Assembly (NCBI GenBank): GCA_937916515.1
Contig: CALFSX010000235.1
Coordinates: 1-64,000, forward strand
Direction: 5' to 3'
Source: an uncultured Planctomycetaceae bacterium
Lineage (GTDB): Bacteria > Planctomycetota > Planctomycetia > Planctomycetales > Planctomycetaceae
DNA length: 64,000 nucleotides
The notes under the pieces were generated by a model that was not told the DNA's origin, did not search any database, and was given only the letters and a program-made list of their open reading frames with translations. The position numbers were made by a program, and so were the translations under genes. This document shows, piece after piece, positions 36,456-47,148 of this stretch (position 1 is the first letter of the stretch; the number at the start of each line of letters is the position of its first letter).

Positions 36456-36971
36456 AACGAGGCTTTCATTGGGAAGAGCTGCAATAAAGTACGTGTCTGT
36501 TCGTCGGTAAATGTTCGTCGACAAAAGGCAAAGCAGACTGACTGCAGAGTGAATTCGGGGACTTATGAACGCAGTTGCGTTTGGGGTGGGCAAAAATCAA
36601 GTGTGACGTACTGCGTAAATGACTATCTGTGTAATAGAGAACAAATTGCGCTAACAGGCAACCATTCAGGTATTTCCAGGCATCGAGCCCCACGGAAATC
36701 CGCCGCTCGGGCAGCGAGTTGCTGTAAGCGCATCGCCGAAAACCTTACGCAACCGGCAGACTTCGATCGGCACAGTTTACCAGAACTTCGCGACACTCGC
36801 TGAGCGTACTCAACATTAAAAGTAACTGACGTTGAGGCTGGAATTATTCCGAGGTGGGCCAACCGGGCGTGATACGTTTCGTTGGCTTTCAGATTGACAC
36901 CATACGATTCACTTCCCAAAAGCTGCGGGCCATTTCCTTCATCACTAATTGTTCCGGAATGCAAAACATCC
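36456..36971. other. Divergent spacer with no recognised gene
   Basis: About 515 bp between two divergent secreted-protein genes. A 116-codon minus-strand frame overlaps the next gene and has no family features, so it is not called. Promoters for both genes are expected here. Confidence 0.4.
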
Positions 36972-37586
36972 ATGAGGACTCTTACTCAAATTATAGCCAC
37001 CGTTACCTTGCTGGCGTTCGCTTGTGTAATCGCACAGGCAGATTGCAATTGCAGCAACAGCGGAACGATGGCTGTGACCGGTGTGGAGGTGCCGGTCGTT
37101 CCGTTTGGATCCAACGTGCCGCTTGTTGGGTATAACTATTTGATGGCAAGCCAATTTGCGAACATCAGTCGTTCCAATTCAGCCGTCCACGAACCTCATC
37201 CGATGCCGGCAGATGGACGCCGATATCCGGTCTTTCCTGCCGGCACCGGCGTTTACAATGAAGTAGGCCTTGTTCCTCAGGTTCCAGGAACAATTGGTCA
37301 GACTTACCAACGCAGAACACATGCAATACCTGAAGATAAGCACCCTAGACTTGGCATGTTGGCTGTGCGTGATCAAGGAACCGTAAAGCACCTGTCCGTT
37401 CAAAGAATGAGCGGATTTCGCATGAAGGAAGATGTTTGGCTGTACGAAACAGACAAACCGCTCACGTCATGGACGGAGAACATCGTGCGAATTGAAGCAC
37501 GGCAGGAAGCTGAAGACGTAGAGCCGTACAAAACGATGTTTGTGCGACTAATCCCCGGCCGCCTTGTCTATCTGGATTTTCACTGA
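36972..37586 (+). CDS. Secreted protein of unknown function
   Basis: A 204-residue protein with a signal peptide (MRTLTQIIATVTLLAFACVIAQA) and a Cys pair near the mature N terminus (CNCSNSG). The rest is beta-rich (FRMKEDVWLYETDKPLTSW, MFVRLIPGRLVYLDFH). I recognise no family. The ATG used gives a clean signal peptide; an upstream frame adds 30 residues. It is followed by a terminator about 290 bp downstream, so it is probably monocistronic. Confidence 0.72.
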   Translation: MRTLTQIIATVTLLAFACVIAQADCNCSNSGTMAVTGVEVPVVPFGSNVPLVGYNYLMASQFANISRSNSAVHEPHPMPADGRRYPVFPAGTGVYNEVGLVPQVPGTIGQTYQRRTHAIPEDKHPRLGMLAVRDQGTVKHLSVQRMSGFRMKEDVWLYETDKPLTSWTENIVRIEARQEAEDVEPYKTMFVRLIPGRLVYLDFH

Positions 37587-37877
37587 TGCAGGTAACCCCG
37601 CTGATTGAAGGTTGGTGAGCTGTTCACCACCGCCCCTTGCTCATCAACATTGAATGAACGTCGTTCCTGAAGTCTCACACGTTGAAACTTAGCTGTATTC
37701 CAAGGGCCAAATCAAACGTCCAGTCGCTACTCTCGTTGGGAGAACTCGCCTATGGTCAATTTGTTTACGTGAATCCACGGATACGAAATCTGCAACTCAA
37801 CAACAATGATGACGAGTCAGCAGCGTAGCTGGCCCGATGTCAGAAACTTGTCGCAAGTCTGACTCAACAAAAACATA

Positions 37878-37913
37878 AACGGCAGCCTGAGTTCGTCTCA
37901 GGCTGCCGTTTTT
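37878..37913 (+). terminator. Strong intrinsic terminator
   Basis: AACGGCAGCCTGAG pairs with CTCAGGCTGCCGTT around a 5-base loop, followed by T-rich sequence. The 14-bp stem could stop transcription from either side. It lies well after the secreted-protein gene and just after the 3' end of the decayed frame on the other strand. Confidence 0.9.
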
Positions 37914-37949
37914 CGTTTGCTTCTGTGATCCAACTCAGGCACAAGCCTA

Positions 37950-38400
37950 TCAAGTCGATTGCAGGAAACCGGCAAGGATTTGCTTTGTTCTTTTGAAGAG
38001 CCGGTTTCGGACGTTTTTCGTGAGCGGATTCATGTTGGTGAATGAGTCAGCCAGATTGACAATGATCTGATAGCGACTTCGCGTTTCTGCGTCCTTGATT
38101 TTTCGCATGTGTTTTTAGCACGTTCTTTTCCCACAGCTGCTTTGTCCATTCACAACAAGAATGCCCCCAACCTGCTAACTCCAATTCGGAAATCACCAAC
38201 AGCGTCCCTCAATTCCACAAGTTCATCCAGCTTCTGATTTCCGATGACACAGTCTGCGAAAGAAGGCAGCGATTTCGCGATCACCGTTATATCCGGAACA
38301 GCACGGTTGTAGACCAGATGGATTCAAATTTCACCTGACGGATTGCCGTTCCTGACGCAAAAGCACTCAGAATCGTTCGACTTTTCCAGAACGTGTCGTC
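37950..38400 (-). pseudogene. Possible decayed gene, frames broken
   Basis: Reading the minus strand, consecutive protein-like segments appear in different frames with short breaks: VYNRAVPDITVIAKSLPS with CVIGNQKLDELVELRDAV; then WTKQLWEKNVLK; then an ATG-started 52-codon segment (MRKIKDAETRSRYQ to KRTKQILAGFLQST) ending in TGA. Together they look like one gene with at least two frameshifts. I do not recognise the family. The 52-codon segment alone might still be translated. Confidence 0.4.
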
Positions 38401-38578
38401 GTACGATCGAATCGAAGGCCGCAGCTGTTTATGTAAAGGCCATGGCGTGACCAGTGCAACGCATACAATTGAAACTCGAAACAACCGCACGCATGGTTTA
38501 ACCAAACATGCGAGCTGCGCCACGTGCATAGGTCTCCCGAGTCGGCAGGGCCTAGAGCAGGAAACTCATACTGATCCC

Positions 38579-39010
38579 GTGAGGCATCCGGCGGATGCAA
38601 GTCAGCGAAGACTGACACCCAACCTGCCTCTGAACATCGTACTGATTGTTGCGGGTTGCATTGCTGTTGTTGCAGGCATCGTGGGCATCATTTTGCCGGG
38701 ACTTCCGACAACGCCTTTCCTTTTGCTTGCCAGTTGGTGTTTCTCGCGGTCGTCACAAACGATGCACCGAGCTCTGCACTCGGCACCATGTCTGGGCGCG
38801 GCATTGACACGCTGGCAGCAACATCGGGCTGTGACACTGCGAGTTAAGGCGACAGCAGTGGTGATGATGCTGGCCACGGTCTTCCTGGCCGTGATATCGG
38901 ACACACTGCCGGCATTCGCAAAGTGCATGATCGCAGTTGTCGTGATCTGCGTCATGGTTGTCGTATTGCGACTCCGGACATTAAACGCGATTGATATGCA
39001 GCGATCGTGA
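38579..39010 (+). CDS. DUF454 (YbaN-like) membrane protein
   Basis: A 143-residue inner-membrane protein with about four hydrophobic segments. The DUF454 signature is visible: GIVGIILPGLPTTPFLLLASWCFSRSSQ, then a second half of two membrane helices. The family, including E. coli YbaN, has no assigned function. I use the GTG just before the first conserved helix; an open frame begins earlier at 38393 but its first 62 codons look non-coding. It is alone, upstream of cheA. Confidence 0.82.
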   Translation: MRHPADASQRRLTPNLPLNIVLIVAGCIAVVAGIVGIILPGLPTTPFLLLASWCFSRSSQTMHRALHSAPCLGAALTRWQQHRAVTLRVKATAVVMMLATVFLAVISDTLPAFAKCMIAVVVICVMVVVLRLRTLNAIDMQRS

Positions 39011-39282
39011 GCGCGCAGGGTTGCCGAAGCAGGCGACACATTCACCGCCGCGACCAAATCACCTTGTCTCGATGAAACGCTGCCCCGCGAGGGTATACCC
39101 GTGCCCGTACACCGCTGTTTTGGCATCAATTTGAACAGCATGGGGGAACACGTCCAATTGCGCAAAAAATGACACGATGGTCCGCTTTGGAAGCAAGCCA
39201 AATTAGGAGTCTTCGATCAGATCTGGCAGATGGCCGCAATCCCTGACGGCCGTCATCATTAAAACCCACGAGGATTGCCGTT

Positions 39283-42069
39283 GTGGAAATGCTAGACGAA
39301 ATTGTTTCTGAGTTTCTTGTCGAAAGCTACGAGAGTCTGGATCAACTGGATCGTGACTTGATGGCGTTGGAAGAATCGCCTGATGATCGCGATCGCATGT
39401 CCAGCATCTTTCGCACAATTCACACGATCAAAGGCACGTCGGGTTTCCTGGCATTTCCTCACTTGGAAAAGGTGGCTCATGTTGGTGAGAGCCTGCTGGT
39501 TCCACTGCGTGACGGTGAGCTGAGTCTGAATAACGAGATCACTGACGGATTGCTCGGCATGGTCGACGCGATTCGTGGAATTCTGGCGCAGGTTGAAACG
39601 GATGGAACCGAAGGCGATGAAGAATTCGCGGCGCTGATCGCACGACTCGAAGAACTCCGCTGTCCTTCAGTCACTCAACCTGCGGCTCCCGCGGCCGCGG
39701 AACCCATCGTCGAGCAGCCTGAAGCAAAACCCAAAGCAGCGAAAAAAACACCGGCGCGTAAGAAGTCGTCTGCGAAATCGGCCGCCACCACTACAAAAAC
39801 AACGCGACGCTCGACTAAGAAAGCAGCTCCTGCGGCTTCTGTTGCCGACGAGTCGCCAGACGAAATCCCTGAAACTGAAGTTTCGGAGTCGATCGATTCA
39901 GCGGACGCTCAGGAAAACAAGATCCCGGAACCACCAGTGGTTTCCAAGTCTCGAGCCGTTGCTGCACCGGTTGTCGCCGTCAAAAAAACAAACGAAGCGT
40001 CGCTTGCTGCAGCAGACGCCGGCAATGAGCAACAGTCGTCTCTGGCAGATTCCAGTGTGCGGCTGGATGTATCGTTGCTGGACAAATTGATGAATCTTGT
40101 CGGTGAACTTGTGTTGTCGCGAAATCAGATTCTGCAGTTCGCTCAGAATTCAGAAGACGCTGCAATGATTGCCACGTCTCAGCGACTGAATCTGATCACC
40201 ACAGAACTTCAGGCGGGAGTCATGAAGACTCGCATGCAGCCAATTCGTAATGCCTGGTCCAAGCTTCCACGCGTCGTTCGCGATCTTTCGATCAGCTGTG
40301 GCAAACAGGTTCAGGTTGTCATGGAAGGTGCAGAAACGGAACTTGACAAAACAATTCTGGAAGCGATCAAAGATCCGTTGACGCACATCGTCCGCAATTC
40401 TGTTGATCACGGCATTGAACCGGCTGATGTTCGCAAAGCAAATGGCAAGCCGGCACAGGGAACTCTGTGGCTGCGAGCGTACCACGAAGGTGGCCAGGTC
40501 AATATCGAAATTGCTGACGATGGCGGTGGTATCGGCCTTGATCGCGTTCGAGAGAAGGCGATTGAGAAGGGACTGGTCACTGCGGAACAGGCAGCGGCGA
40601 TGTCTGACCATGAATCGACTCAGCTGATCCTGCTGCCCGGGTTTTCAACGGCTGCCAAGGTCACAAATGTGTCTGGCCGTGGTGTCGGGATGGATGTTGT
40701 CAAAACCAACGTCGAAAAAATCGGCGGCACGCTGGAAATTCAAACAAGACCAGGTCAGGGCACAACGCTACGCATCAAAATTCCGCTCACACTGGCCATT
40801 ATCCCGGCTCTGATCGTCAGCACAGATGGTGAACGCTATGCGATTCCTCAGGTCAGTCTGCTGGAACTTGTACGTCTGGAAGGTGAACAGGTTACGACAG
40901 GTATTGAATACGTTCACGGTGCTCCGGTGTATCGTTTGCGAGGCAAGTTATTACCGCTGGTATATCTGAGTCACGCTCTTGGCACACATTGTTCAGCAGA
41001 CTCACGCGAACAATGCGAATACAGAGACGACTCCAATAACGGCTGGGATGTTGACTTCGTTATGGCTCGCAGCAAGCACCTGGCATGGAAGGGACGACTT
41101 CGTGCTTATCTTGACGGACGCGAAACGATGAGTCTGGATGAAGCAGTTTCTCCGCGAGCGTGTTCGCTGGGCAAATGGCTGTACGACGAAGGCATGCGTG
41201 ACTTTGGTCATCTGCCGCAGGTCGTCCAGCTTGAACGACTTCATGCCGATATGCATGCTGCTGTTGGCAAAGTGATACAGCATAACGAACAGGGTGATAA
41301 AGCTGGTGCAGAAAAACATCTGCTGGATGTGGAATCGTTGTCGCACCACACTGTCGCCATACTGGATGAACTGAAGCAAACCGCTGAAGGAAACGGTGCG
41401 ATCAACATTGTTGTGCTGCGTGCGAATGATCGTGAGTACGGGCTTGTTGTTGATCGAGTTAATGATTCGGCTGAGATCGTGGTGAAGCCACTAAGTCGTC
41501 AGCTAAAAGGTCTGAGCGAATACGCCGGAACAACCATCATGGGCGATGGGCGTGTGGCTTTGATTCTGGACGTGATGGGACTGGCGGTTGCGTCAGGATT
41601 GACGGCCGACCTGCGAAACTCTGACCACACCGGCATCGCAAAAGATATCACCGCAACGACTACAGAAACACAGACGCTGCTGGTGGTCGATCTGGGTGAC
41701 ACTCGCCAGTTTGCTCTACCGACTTCGATGGTCGCACGACTGGAAAAAGTTTCGAGTACCGCGGTTGAGATGACTGACAATCGTGAAGTCATCCAGTACC
41801 GCGGAAAGATCCTGCCAATCGTTCGCCTTGCCAACGTGTTTGGTGCTTACGGCAGTCAGATAGAAGAACCACATGAACTGCAGATCATTGTGTATTCCGA
41901 ACAGAACCACAGCTGCGGATTTGCAGTCAATCAGATCCTGGACATCGTGGAAACGAAGTTGAACCTGACGGAGGACGACGGGCAACACAGCGACAAACTG
42001 CTGGGAACGACGGTCATTCACGATCGAGTCACCGACGTGCTGAATCTATGCAGTCTGGCAAGATATTAA
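39283..42069 (+). CDS. cheA: Chemotaxis histidine kinase CheA with inserted CZB domain
   Basis: A 928-residue sensor kinase that phosphorylates CheY and CheB. The HPt domain is first (HTIKGTSGF carries the phosphorylated histidine at about residue 47). An Ala/Lys/Ser-rich linker without a clear P2 follows. Then come the dimerisation helix (LMNLVGELVLSRNQ), and the ATPase with N, G1 and G2 boxes (VRNSVDHGIE, IADDGGGIG, VSGRGVGMDVV). The first CheW domain starts at about residue 505. It is split by a CZB-type insert at about 586-700 (HLAWKGRL, ACSLGKWLYDE, LERLHADMH) and then resumes. A second CheW domain ends the protein; there is no receiver. The GTG start has GAGG at normal distance. Confidence 0.94.
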   Translation: MEMLDEIVSEFLVESYESLDQLDRDLMALEESPDDRDRMSSIFRTIHTIKGTSGFLAFPHLEKVAHVGESLLVPLRDGELSLNNEITDGLLGMVDAIRGILAQVETDGTEGDEEFAALIARLEELRCPSVTQPAAPAAAEPIVEQPEAKPKAAKKTPARKKSSAKSAATTTKTTRRSTKKAAPAASVADESPDEIPETEVSESIDSADAQENKIPEPPVVSKSRAVAAPVVAVKKTNEASLAAADAGNEQQSSLADSSVRLDVSLLDKLMNLVGELVLSRNQILQFAQNSEDAAMIATSQRLNLITTELQAGVMKTRMQPIRNAWSKLPRVVRDLSISCGKQVQVVMEGAETELDKTILEAIKDPLTHIVRNSVDHGIEPADVRKANGKPAQGTLWLRAYHEGGQVNIEIADDGGGIGLDRVREKAIEKGLVTAEQAAAMSDHESTQLILLPGFSTAAKVTNVSGRGVGMDVVKTNVEKIGGTLEIQTRPGQGTTLRIKIPLTLAIIPALIVSTDGERYAIPQVSLLELVRLEGEQVTTGIEYVHGAPVYRLRGKLLPLVYLSHALGTHCSADSREQCEYRDDSNNGWDVDFVMARSKHLAWKGRLRAYLDGRETMSLDEAVSPRACSLGKWLYDEGMRDFGHLPQVVQLERLHADMHAAVGKVIQHNEQGDKAGAEKHLLDVESLSHHTVAILDELKQTAEGNGAINIVVLRANDREYGLVVDRVNDSAEIVVKPLSRQLKGLSEYAGTTIMGDGRVALILDVMGLAVASGLTADLRNSDHTGIAKDITATTTETQTLLVVDLGDTRQFALPTSMVARLEKVSSTAVEMTDNREVIQYRGKILPIVRLANVFGAYGSQIEEPHELQIIVYSEQNHSCGFAVNQILDIVETKLNLTEDDGQHSDKLLGTTVIHDRVTDVLNLCSLARY

Positions 42070-42124
42070 GACCGGCATGCTCCATGCCGGATCCCTGAAA
42101 CCCAAACCCCGAAACTCGAAACAT

Positions 42125-42592
42125 ATGAGTAACACTCAACATCAATTTTGCACCTTTTACGTAGACGATTTGTTCCTGGGCATCAACGTGCAACAGGTTC
42201 AGGAAGTCATTCGATATCAGGAAATGACGCGCGTGCCACTGGCTCCTCCGGCTGTTCGAGGGTTGATTAATCTTCGAGGACAGATCGTCACGGCAATTGA
42301 CCTTCGTTGCTGGCTGGGCATGCCGAAACGTAATCCGGATCAACTGCCAATGAACGTCATTGTGCGTGACGGCGGTAATGCTGTCAGTTTACTGGTCGAT
42401 CGCATCGGCGATGTGATCGAAGTGAATGATGAATTTTTTGAGCCGCCACCGTCGACGGTTCAGGCCAGCCTGCGAGGACTGATTCAGGGAGCCTATAAGC
42501 TGTCTGACGAATTATTGCTGCTGCTGGATACAGGACGAGCACTTGCGGAATGTGATTCCCGTGGTGTTCCAAACAGTCGAATTGCGAGCTAG
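42125..42592 (+). CDS. cheW: Chemotaxis adaptor CheW
   Basis: The scaffold that couples receptors to CheA, 155 residues. The CheW fold is clear: FCTFYVDDLFLGINVQQVQEVIR, RGLINLRGQIVTAIDLR, and VSLLVDRIGDVIEV. The ATG used opens the domain; a start 16 codons earlier is less likely. It lies 55 bp after cheA in the same direction. Confidence 0.95.
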   Translation: MSNTQHQFCTFYVDDLFLGINVQQVQEVIRYQEMTRVPLAPPAVRGLINLRGQIVTAIDLRCWLGMPKRNPDQLPMNVIVRDGGNAVSLLVDRIGDVIEVNDEFFEPPPSTVQASLRGLIQGAYKLSDELLLLLDTGRALAECDSRGVPNSRIAS

Positions 42593-42664
42593 GACGTTTC
42601 CCGGCTTCTTTACCAGGTATTGATCAAGACAACTTTACCCTTCATCCACAGGAATGTTACCCCA

Positions 42665-45600
42665 ATGACTCTGTCAACCGTTTCAAAAGTCTCATGGCTT
42701 CAACCAAAGAGACTGCAAACCAAGCTCTTAGTTTCCTTTCTCGCAATAGGCATGGTCCCCATGGTTCTTGTGGGATTATTGTCCTGCAGCAGTACGTGCA
42801 AAGTGATATTTGAACGTGCCGGTCAGCGGATGCAGTCCACATCCGTTGAAGTTGCCGACAAGATTGACCGCAATCTGTTTGAACGATTCGGCGATGTGCA
42901 GGCCTTCGCATTTAATCCAATGGCAGTGGAATCGCCGGAAAAAGCCACTGCTGCTGCCAATTTCTATACCGTGAATTACGGGTGCTACGACCTGATGATT
43001 ATCACGAACACAGAAGGGCAGATCGTCGCCTGTAATACAGTGACATTCGAAGGAAAGCCACTTGATACAAGTAGCCTGGTAGGCAGAAGTGTGAAGGGGG
43101 AAGACTGGTTTCAGCAATGTATCAGCGGACAGATTTCCGAAGGGGAATCATTCACCAGTGATCTCGGTAAAGACCACGAAACCAGCCTGGCGTATCGCGA
43201 TGAACGGATATCGTTGAACTATTCAGCGCCCATCCGCAACTCTGACGGAAAGATCGTCGGCGTCTGGTCAAATCGTGCATCGTTTGATCGCATTGTCGAC
43301 AAAATCCGCACAGAACAGGTCGCCGCTCATAAAGCAGACGGTAACGACGTTGAGATACAAATCATTAACAACCAGGGACTTGCGTTAACTGATGCAGACC
43401 CAAAAGCTGTGATGAAGCTAAACGTCATCGATCAGGGAATGCAGTCAGCCATCCTGGGAGCAAAAGGTGAAACTGGTTTTGTGCAGGAAGTTCATGCTGG
43501 CAGCGATGTCACTCAGATAAACGGCTTTGCACAGGAAAAAGGCTTCGGACCTTTCCGCGGTTATGGCTGGGTGGTTCTTTCACGCTGGGATTCCAGTCCG
43601 GCCCTTGCTTCAGCAACGTCCATTCGTAATTCAGTGGCGATGGTTGGCTTTCTTTCAGCAATGCTGATTATTGCAATCAGCACGTGGGTGGCTCGCAGTA
43701 TCGTCAAACCAATACAGGCAACGGCAACCGCGCTGGATGCTGTGGCCGCAGGTGACCTGACAGCTCATGTTGACATCGTCGGCAATGATGAAGTGTCTCA
43801 TATGGGAGTTTCCCTGAACACTGCGGTTCAGGGCATCAGCACCGCTGTTGGCTCGACAAGTGTGGACTGGATTCAGGTTGCCGAACAGAGACGCGGAATG
43901 GTGGAAGCTGATGACAAGATAACTGCCATCAGCAAGGCTCAGGCGGTCATCGAATTCAATCTTGACGGAACCATCATCACTGCGAATGACAACTTCCTGA
44001 ACACCCTCGGATATTCGCTGGCGGAAATCCAGGGCAAACATCACAGTCTGTTTATGGAAGACAGCCAGAAGAATGCAGTGGAATATCGCGAATTCTGGGC
44101 ACGTCTGAATCGAGGCGAAAGTGTGACGGGCGAATTCCGTCGCATCGGTAAAGGGGGCAGGTTGGTTGTCATTCAAGCTTCATACAGCCCCATCACTGAC
44201 ACGAACGGCAAGCTTGTCAAAGTCGTCAAGTATGCAACCGACGCTACCAAGCTGGCCGAGCAACGAACAGAAGGAAATCTGCTGCGACGAATCGTCAATG
44301 AATCCGAAGCGGCGTTTATGTCTGTCGATCGCGACTTTGTTGTGACGTACGTCAATGCCACAACCAAATCGATGCTCAGAGAGAATCAGGACGTGTTCCG
44401 ATCACTGTGGCCGAAATTTGATCCTGAGAGTATTGTCGGTTCAAGCATCGACCAGTTCCACAAGAATCCGCAACATCAGCGTCAGCTGCTGTCGGATCCA
44501 AGCAGGTTGCCTTACCGAACAGACATTCAGGTTGGCCCCCTGACCTTCGCGCTGACTGTCTCAGCTCAACGCAACGAGATAGGCGAGTACATCGGTAACG
44601 CCCTCGAATGGAGGAACGTGACTGAAGCTCGCAAGCTGGACGTACTCAATGCTGATTATAAAGGGCAGATCGCGGCTATCGACAAGTCTCAGGCAGTCAT
44701 TTCGTTTGAAATGAACGGCAATGTGATTAGTGCGAACGAAAACTTCCTTTCAACTCTTGGCTACACCGCCGATGAGATCAAAGGCAAACATCACAGCATG
44801 TTTGTTGCGGAAGACGAACGTAACTCCGTCGAGTACCGTGAGTTCTGGGCGCAGCTAAACCGTGGCGAATATGCCGCCAAAGAATTCAAGCGAATTGGTA
44901 AAGGCGGCAAGGAGGTCTGGATTCAGGCTTCGTACAACCCAATTATGGATATCAATGGAAAGCCGACTAAGGTCGTTAAGTACGCGACGGACATTACGAC
45001 TGAGGTCGTCGCACGAAAGAAAATGGCTTTGATTCTCGAACAGGTGAGTGAAAGTTCCGCTACTCTGGCGGCCTCTGCAGAAGAACTGACAGCCGTCAGT
45101 TCTCAGATGGCATCCAATGCAGACGAGACTTCCAGCCAGGCGGGTGTGGTTTCTGCGGCGTCTGAGCAGGTCAGCATGAACGTGCAGACCGTGGCCACCG
45201 GTGTCGAAGAAATGAACGCGGCGATTCGTGAAATCGCCAAGAACGCCAGCGATGCCGCTCGTGTTTCACAGGAAGCGGTTTCGACCGCAGCAACTGCGAA
45301 TACCTCGGTCGGTAAACTGGGCGACAGTAGTCTGGAAATCGGTAAAGTGATTAAGGTCATTACCTCAATCGCTGAACAGACGAATCTTCTGGCTCTGAAC
45401 GCCACCATCGAAGCCGCTCGTGCCGGTGAAGCTGGTAAGGGATTCGCGGTTGTGGCGAACGAAGTGAAGGAACTGGCGAAAGAAACTGCCAAAGCCACGG
45501 AAGACATCAGTCGTAAGATTGAAGCCATTCAGGGTGACACGCAGGGGGCGGTTGACTCAATCCGTGAAATCGGTGATGTCATCGCTCAGATCAACGACAT

Positions 45601-45934
45601 CTCCAACACCATCGCCAGTGCTGTGGAAGAACAGACGGCGACTGCCAATGAGATGAGCCGCAATGTTTCGGAAGCTGCCAAGGGGACTGCTGAGATTGCT
45701 CAGAACATCACATCGGTGGCGATGGCTGCTCAGAACACAACTCAGGGTGCCGCCAACTGTCAGGAAGCAGCCGGTGAAATGTCTCGCATGGCGATCGATC
45801 TCCAGAAACTGGGTGGCAAACGTGGATCTGGTGCCAGTTCCGAACAGGCTGCCCTTCGAATGCTGGAAGAAATCAGCCAGGACACTCGGAGCGGTTACTC
45901 TGGCGGACGCAAGCCTGTCGGTAACCGATCGTAG
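42665..45934 (+). CDS. Methyl-accepting chemotaxis protein with three PAS domains
   Basis: A large membrane receptor of 1089 residues. TM1 is at about 18-40, then an extracytoplasmic Cache-like ligand domain ([15 protein letters not shown]). TM2 is at about 325-345, followed by HAMP ([23 protein letters not shown]). Three PAS units follow: the first and third are near-duplicates (both contain GKHHS, YREFWA and RIGKGG), the middle one is diverged. The signalling hairpin tip is [21 protein letters not shown] near residue 915. AGGA precedes the chosen ATG. A stem-loop terminator follows, so cheA-cheW-mcp may form one transcript. Confidence 0.95.
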   Translation: MTLSTVSKVSWLQPKRLQTKLLVSFLAIGMVPMVLVGLLSCSSTCKVIFERAGQRMQSTSVEVADKIDRNLFERFGDVQAFAFNPMAVESPEKATAAANFYTVNYGCYDLMIITNTEGQIVACNTVTFEGKPLDTSSLVGRSVKGEDWFQQCISGQISEGESFTSDLGKDHETSLAYRDERISLNYSAPIRNSDGKIVGVWSNRASFDRIVDKIRTEQVAAHKADGNDVEIQIINNQGLALTDADPKAVMKLNVIDQGMQSAILGAKGETGFVQEVHAGSDVTQINGFAQEKGFGPFRGYGWVVLSRWDSSPALASATSIRNSVAMVGFLSAMLIIAISTWVARSIVKPIQATATALDAVAAGDLTAHVDIVGNDEVSHMGVSLNTAVQGISTAVGSTSVDWIQVAEQRRGMVEADDKITAISKAQAVIEFNLDGTIITANDNFLNTLGYSLAEIQGKHHSLFMEDSQKNAVEYREFWARLNRGESVTGEFRRIGKGGRLVVIQASYSPITDTNGKLVKVVKYATDATKLAEQRTEGNLLRRIVNESEAAFMSVDRDFVVTYVNATTKSMLRENQDVFRSLWPKFDPESIVGSSIDQFHKNPQHQRQLLSDPSRLPYRTDIQVGPLTFALTVSAQRNEIGEYIGNALEWRNVTEARKLDVLNADYKGQIAAIDKSQAVISFEMNGNVISANENFLSTLGYTADEIKGKHHSMFVAEDERNSVEYREFWAQLNRGEYAAKEFKRIGKGGKEVWIQASYNPIMDINGKPTKVVKYATDITTEVVARKKMALILEQVSESSATLAASAEELTAVSSQMASNADETSSQAGVVSAASEQVSMNVQTVATGVEEMNAAIREIAKNASDAARVSQEAVSTAATANTSVGKLGDSSLEIGKVIKVITSIAEQTNLLALNATIEAARAGEAGKGFAVVANEVKELAKETAKATEDISRKIEAIQGDTQGAVDSIREIGDVIAQINDISNTIASAVEEQTATANEMSRNVSEAAKGTAEIAQNITSVAMAAQNTTQGAANCQEAAGEMSRMAIDLQKLGGKRGSGASSEQAALRMLEEISQDTRSGYSGGRKPVGNRS

Positions 45935-45948
45935 ATTGATTTGAATTT

Positions 45949-45988
45949 GCAGGGCGATGTTTATCGCATCGCCCTGCTTCATTTTTCC
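45949..45988 (+). terminator. Intrinsic terminator after the receptor gene
   Basis: GCAGGGCGATG pairs with CATCGCCCTGC over a 7-base loop, followed by a T-rich stretch. It may split the che operon transcript before cheB. Confidence 0.88.
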
Positions 45989-46056
45989 AAACATCGCGAT
46001 GTTCTATCGCGACGGCTCGCTGCTCAAACTGGTCCCTGCATAAAGCAACCAATCTC

Positions 46057-47148
46057 ATGCGAAAAATTCGCGTACTCATAGTTGATGACTCAGTCGTCAT
46101 CCGCCGGCTACTAACGGAAATCCTTGCACACGATCCGGAAATCGAAGTTGTCGGAACTGCCGCCAACGGTCGCATCGCACTGGCCAAGCTGCCACAGGTC
46201 AATCCGGATCTGGTCACGCTGGACGTTGAAATGCCGGAACTGGATGGTCTGGCCACGCTGCCACTGCTGCGTAAAGACTATCCCAGACTTCCCGTGATTA
46301 TGTTCAGCACCCTGTCAGAACGCGGTGCGGTGGCAACATTTGATGCTCTTGCTCGCGGTGCAAACGACTATGTGGCCAAACCAGCCAACGTCGGAAGTGT
46401 GGCGGCAGGCATGGAATCTGTCAGAGTTGAACTGATCCCAAAAATTAAGTCGTTGTGTCCGTTCAATGCTTCGGCCGTTCGACCACCGTCTGTCAGAACC
46501 ATTCACAAAATCGCGCCGCCTCAATCGATGAGACAAATGCAACGGTGTGATGCGGTGGTGATTGGTTCATCAACCGGCGGCCCTCAGGCGTTACGTGCTG
46601 TCATAAAAAAACTGCCCGCGGACTTTCCTGTACCCATTGTGATCGTGCAGCACATGCCTGCCGTGTTCACTCGCCACCTTGCAAATCGTCTTCACCAGGA
46701 CTGTGCACTGGAAGTCGTCGAAGCTAAGAATGGTGATGCGTTGCGCGCAGGAACAGTGTTGATTGCTCCCGGTGATTTTCATCTGGAAATTGTGCGACAG
46801 GGAGTCGCAGTGCGAACTATGATGAATCAGGGCCCCAAGGAAAATTCCTGTCGGCCGGCCGTCGATGTGATGTTTCGATCTGCTGCAAAAGTTTACGGGC
46901 CTGGTTGTCAGGCCGTAGTTCTGACAGGTATGGGACAGGATGGCAAACACGGTGCGGAAAGCATCATTCAGGCAGGTGGCACGGTGATGGCTCAGGACGA
47001 AACATCCTGTGTTGTCTGGGGAATGCCGCGAGCGGTGACTGAAGCCGGTCTCGCCAGTCAGGTGGTACCGTTGGATTGTGTTCCAGGTGAATTACTTCGT
47101 CGTGTTGCCATCGGTCGTCGAACAGCAACTTTCTGTGAAAGCCATTAA
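46057..47148 (+). CDS. cheB: Chemotaxis protein-glutamate methylesterase CheB
   Basis: Removes methyl groups from receptors to reset sensitivity; 363 residues. The receiver domain has the acidic pair (VDDS), phosphoacceptor aspartate in TLDVEMPELDG and lysine in AKPANV. The methylesterase domain starts near residue 170 with the catalytic serine in GSSTGGPQAL, the histidine in VQHMP and aspartate in MGQDG. Its TAA overlaps the cheR ATG by one base, indicating coupled translation. Confidence 0.97.
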   Translation: MRKIRVLIVDDSVVIRRLLTEILAHDPEIEVVGTAANGRIALAKLPQVNPDLVTLDVEMPELDGLATLPLLRKDYPRLPVIMFSTLSERGAVATFDALARGANDYVAKPANVGSVAAGMESVRVELIPKIKSLCPFNASAVRPPSVRTIHKIAPPQSMRQMQRCDAVVIGSSTGGPQALRAVIKKLPADFPVPIVIVQHMPAVFTRHLANRLHQDCALEVVEAKNGDALRAGTVLIAPGDFHLEIVRQGVAVRTMMNQGPKENSCRPAVDVMFRSAAKVYGPGCQAVVLTGMGQDGKHGAESIIQAGGTVMAQDETSCVVWGMPRAVTEAGLASQVVPLDCVPGELLRRVAIGRRTATFCESH

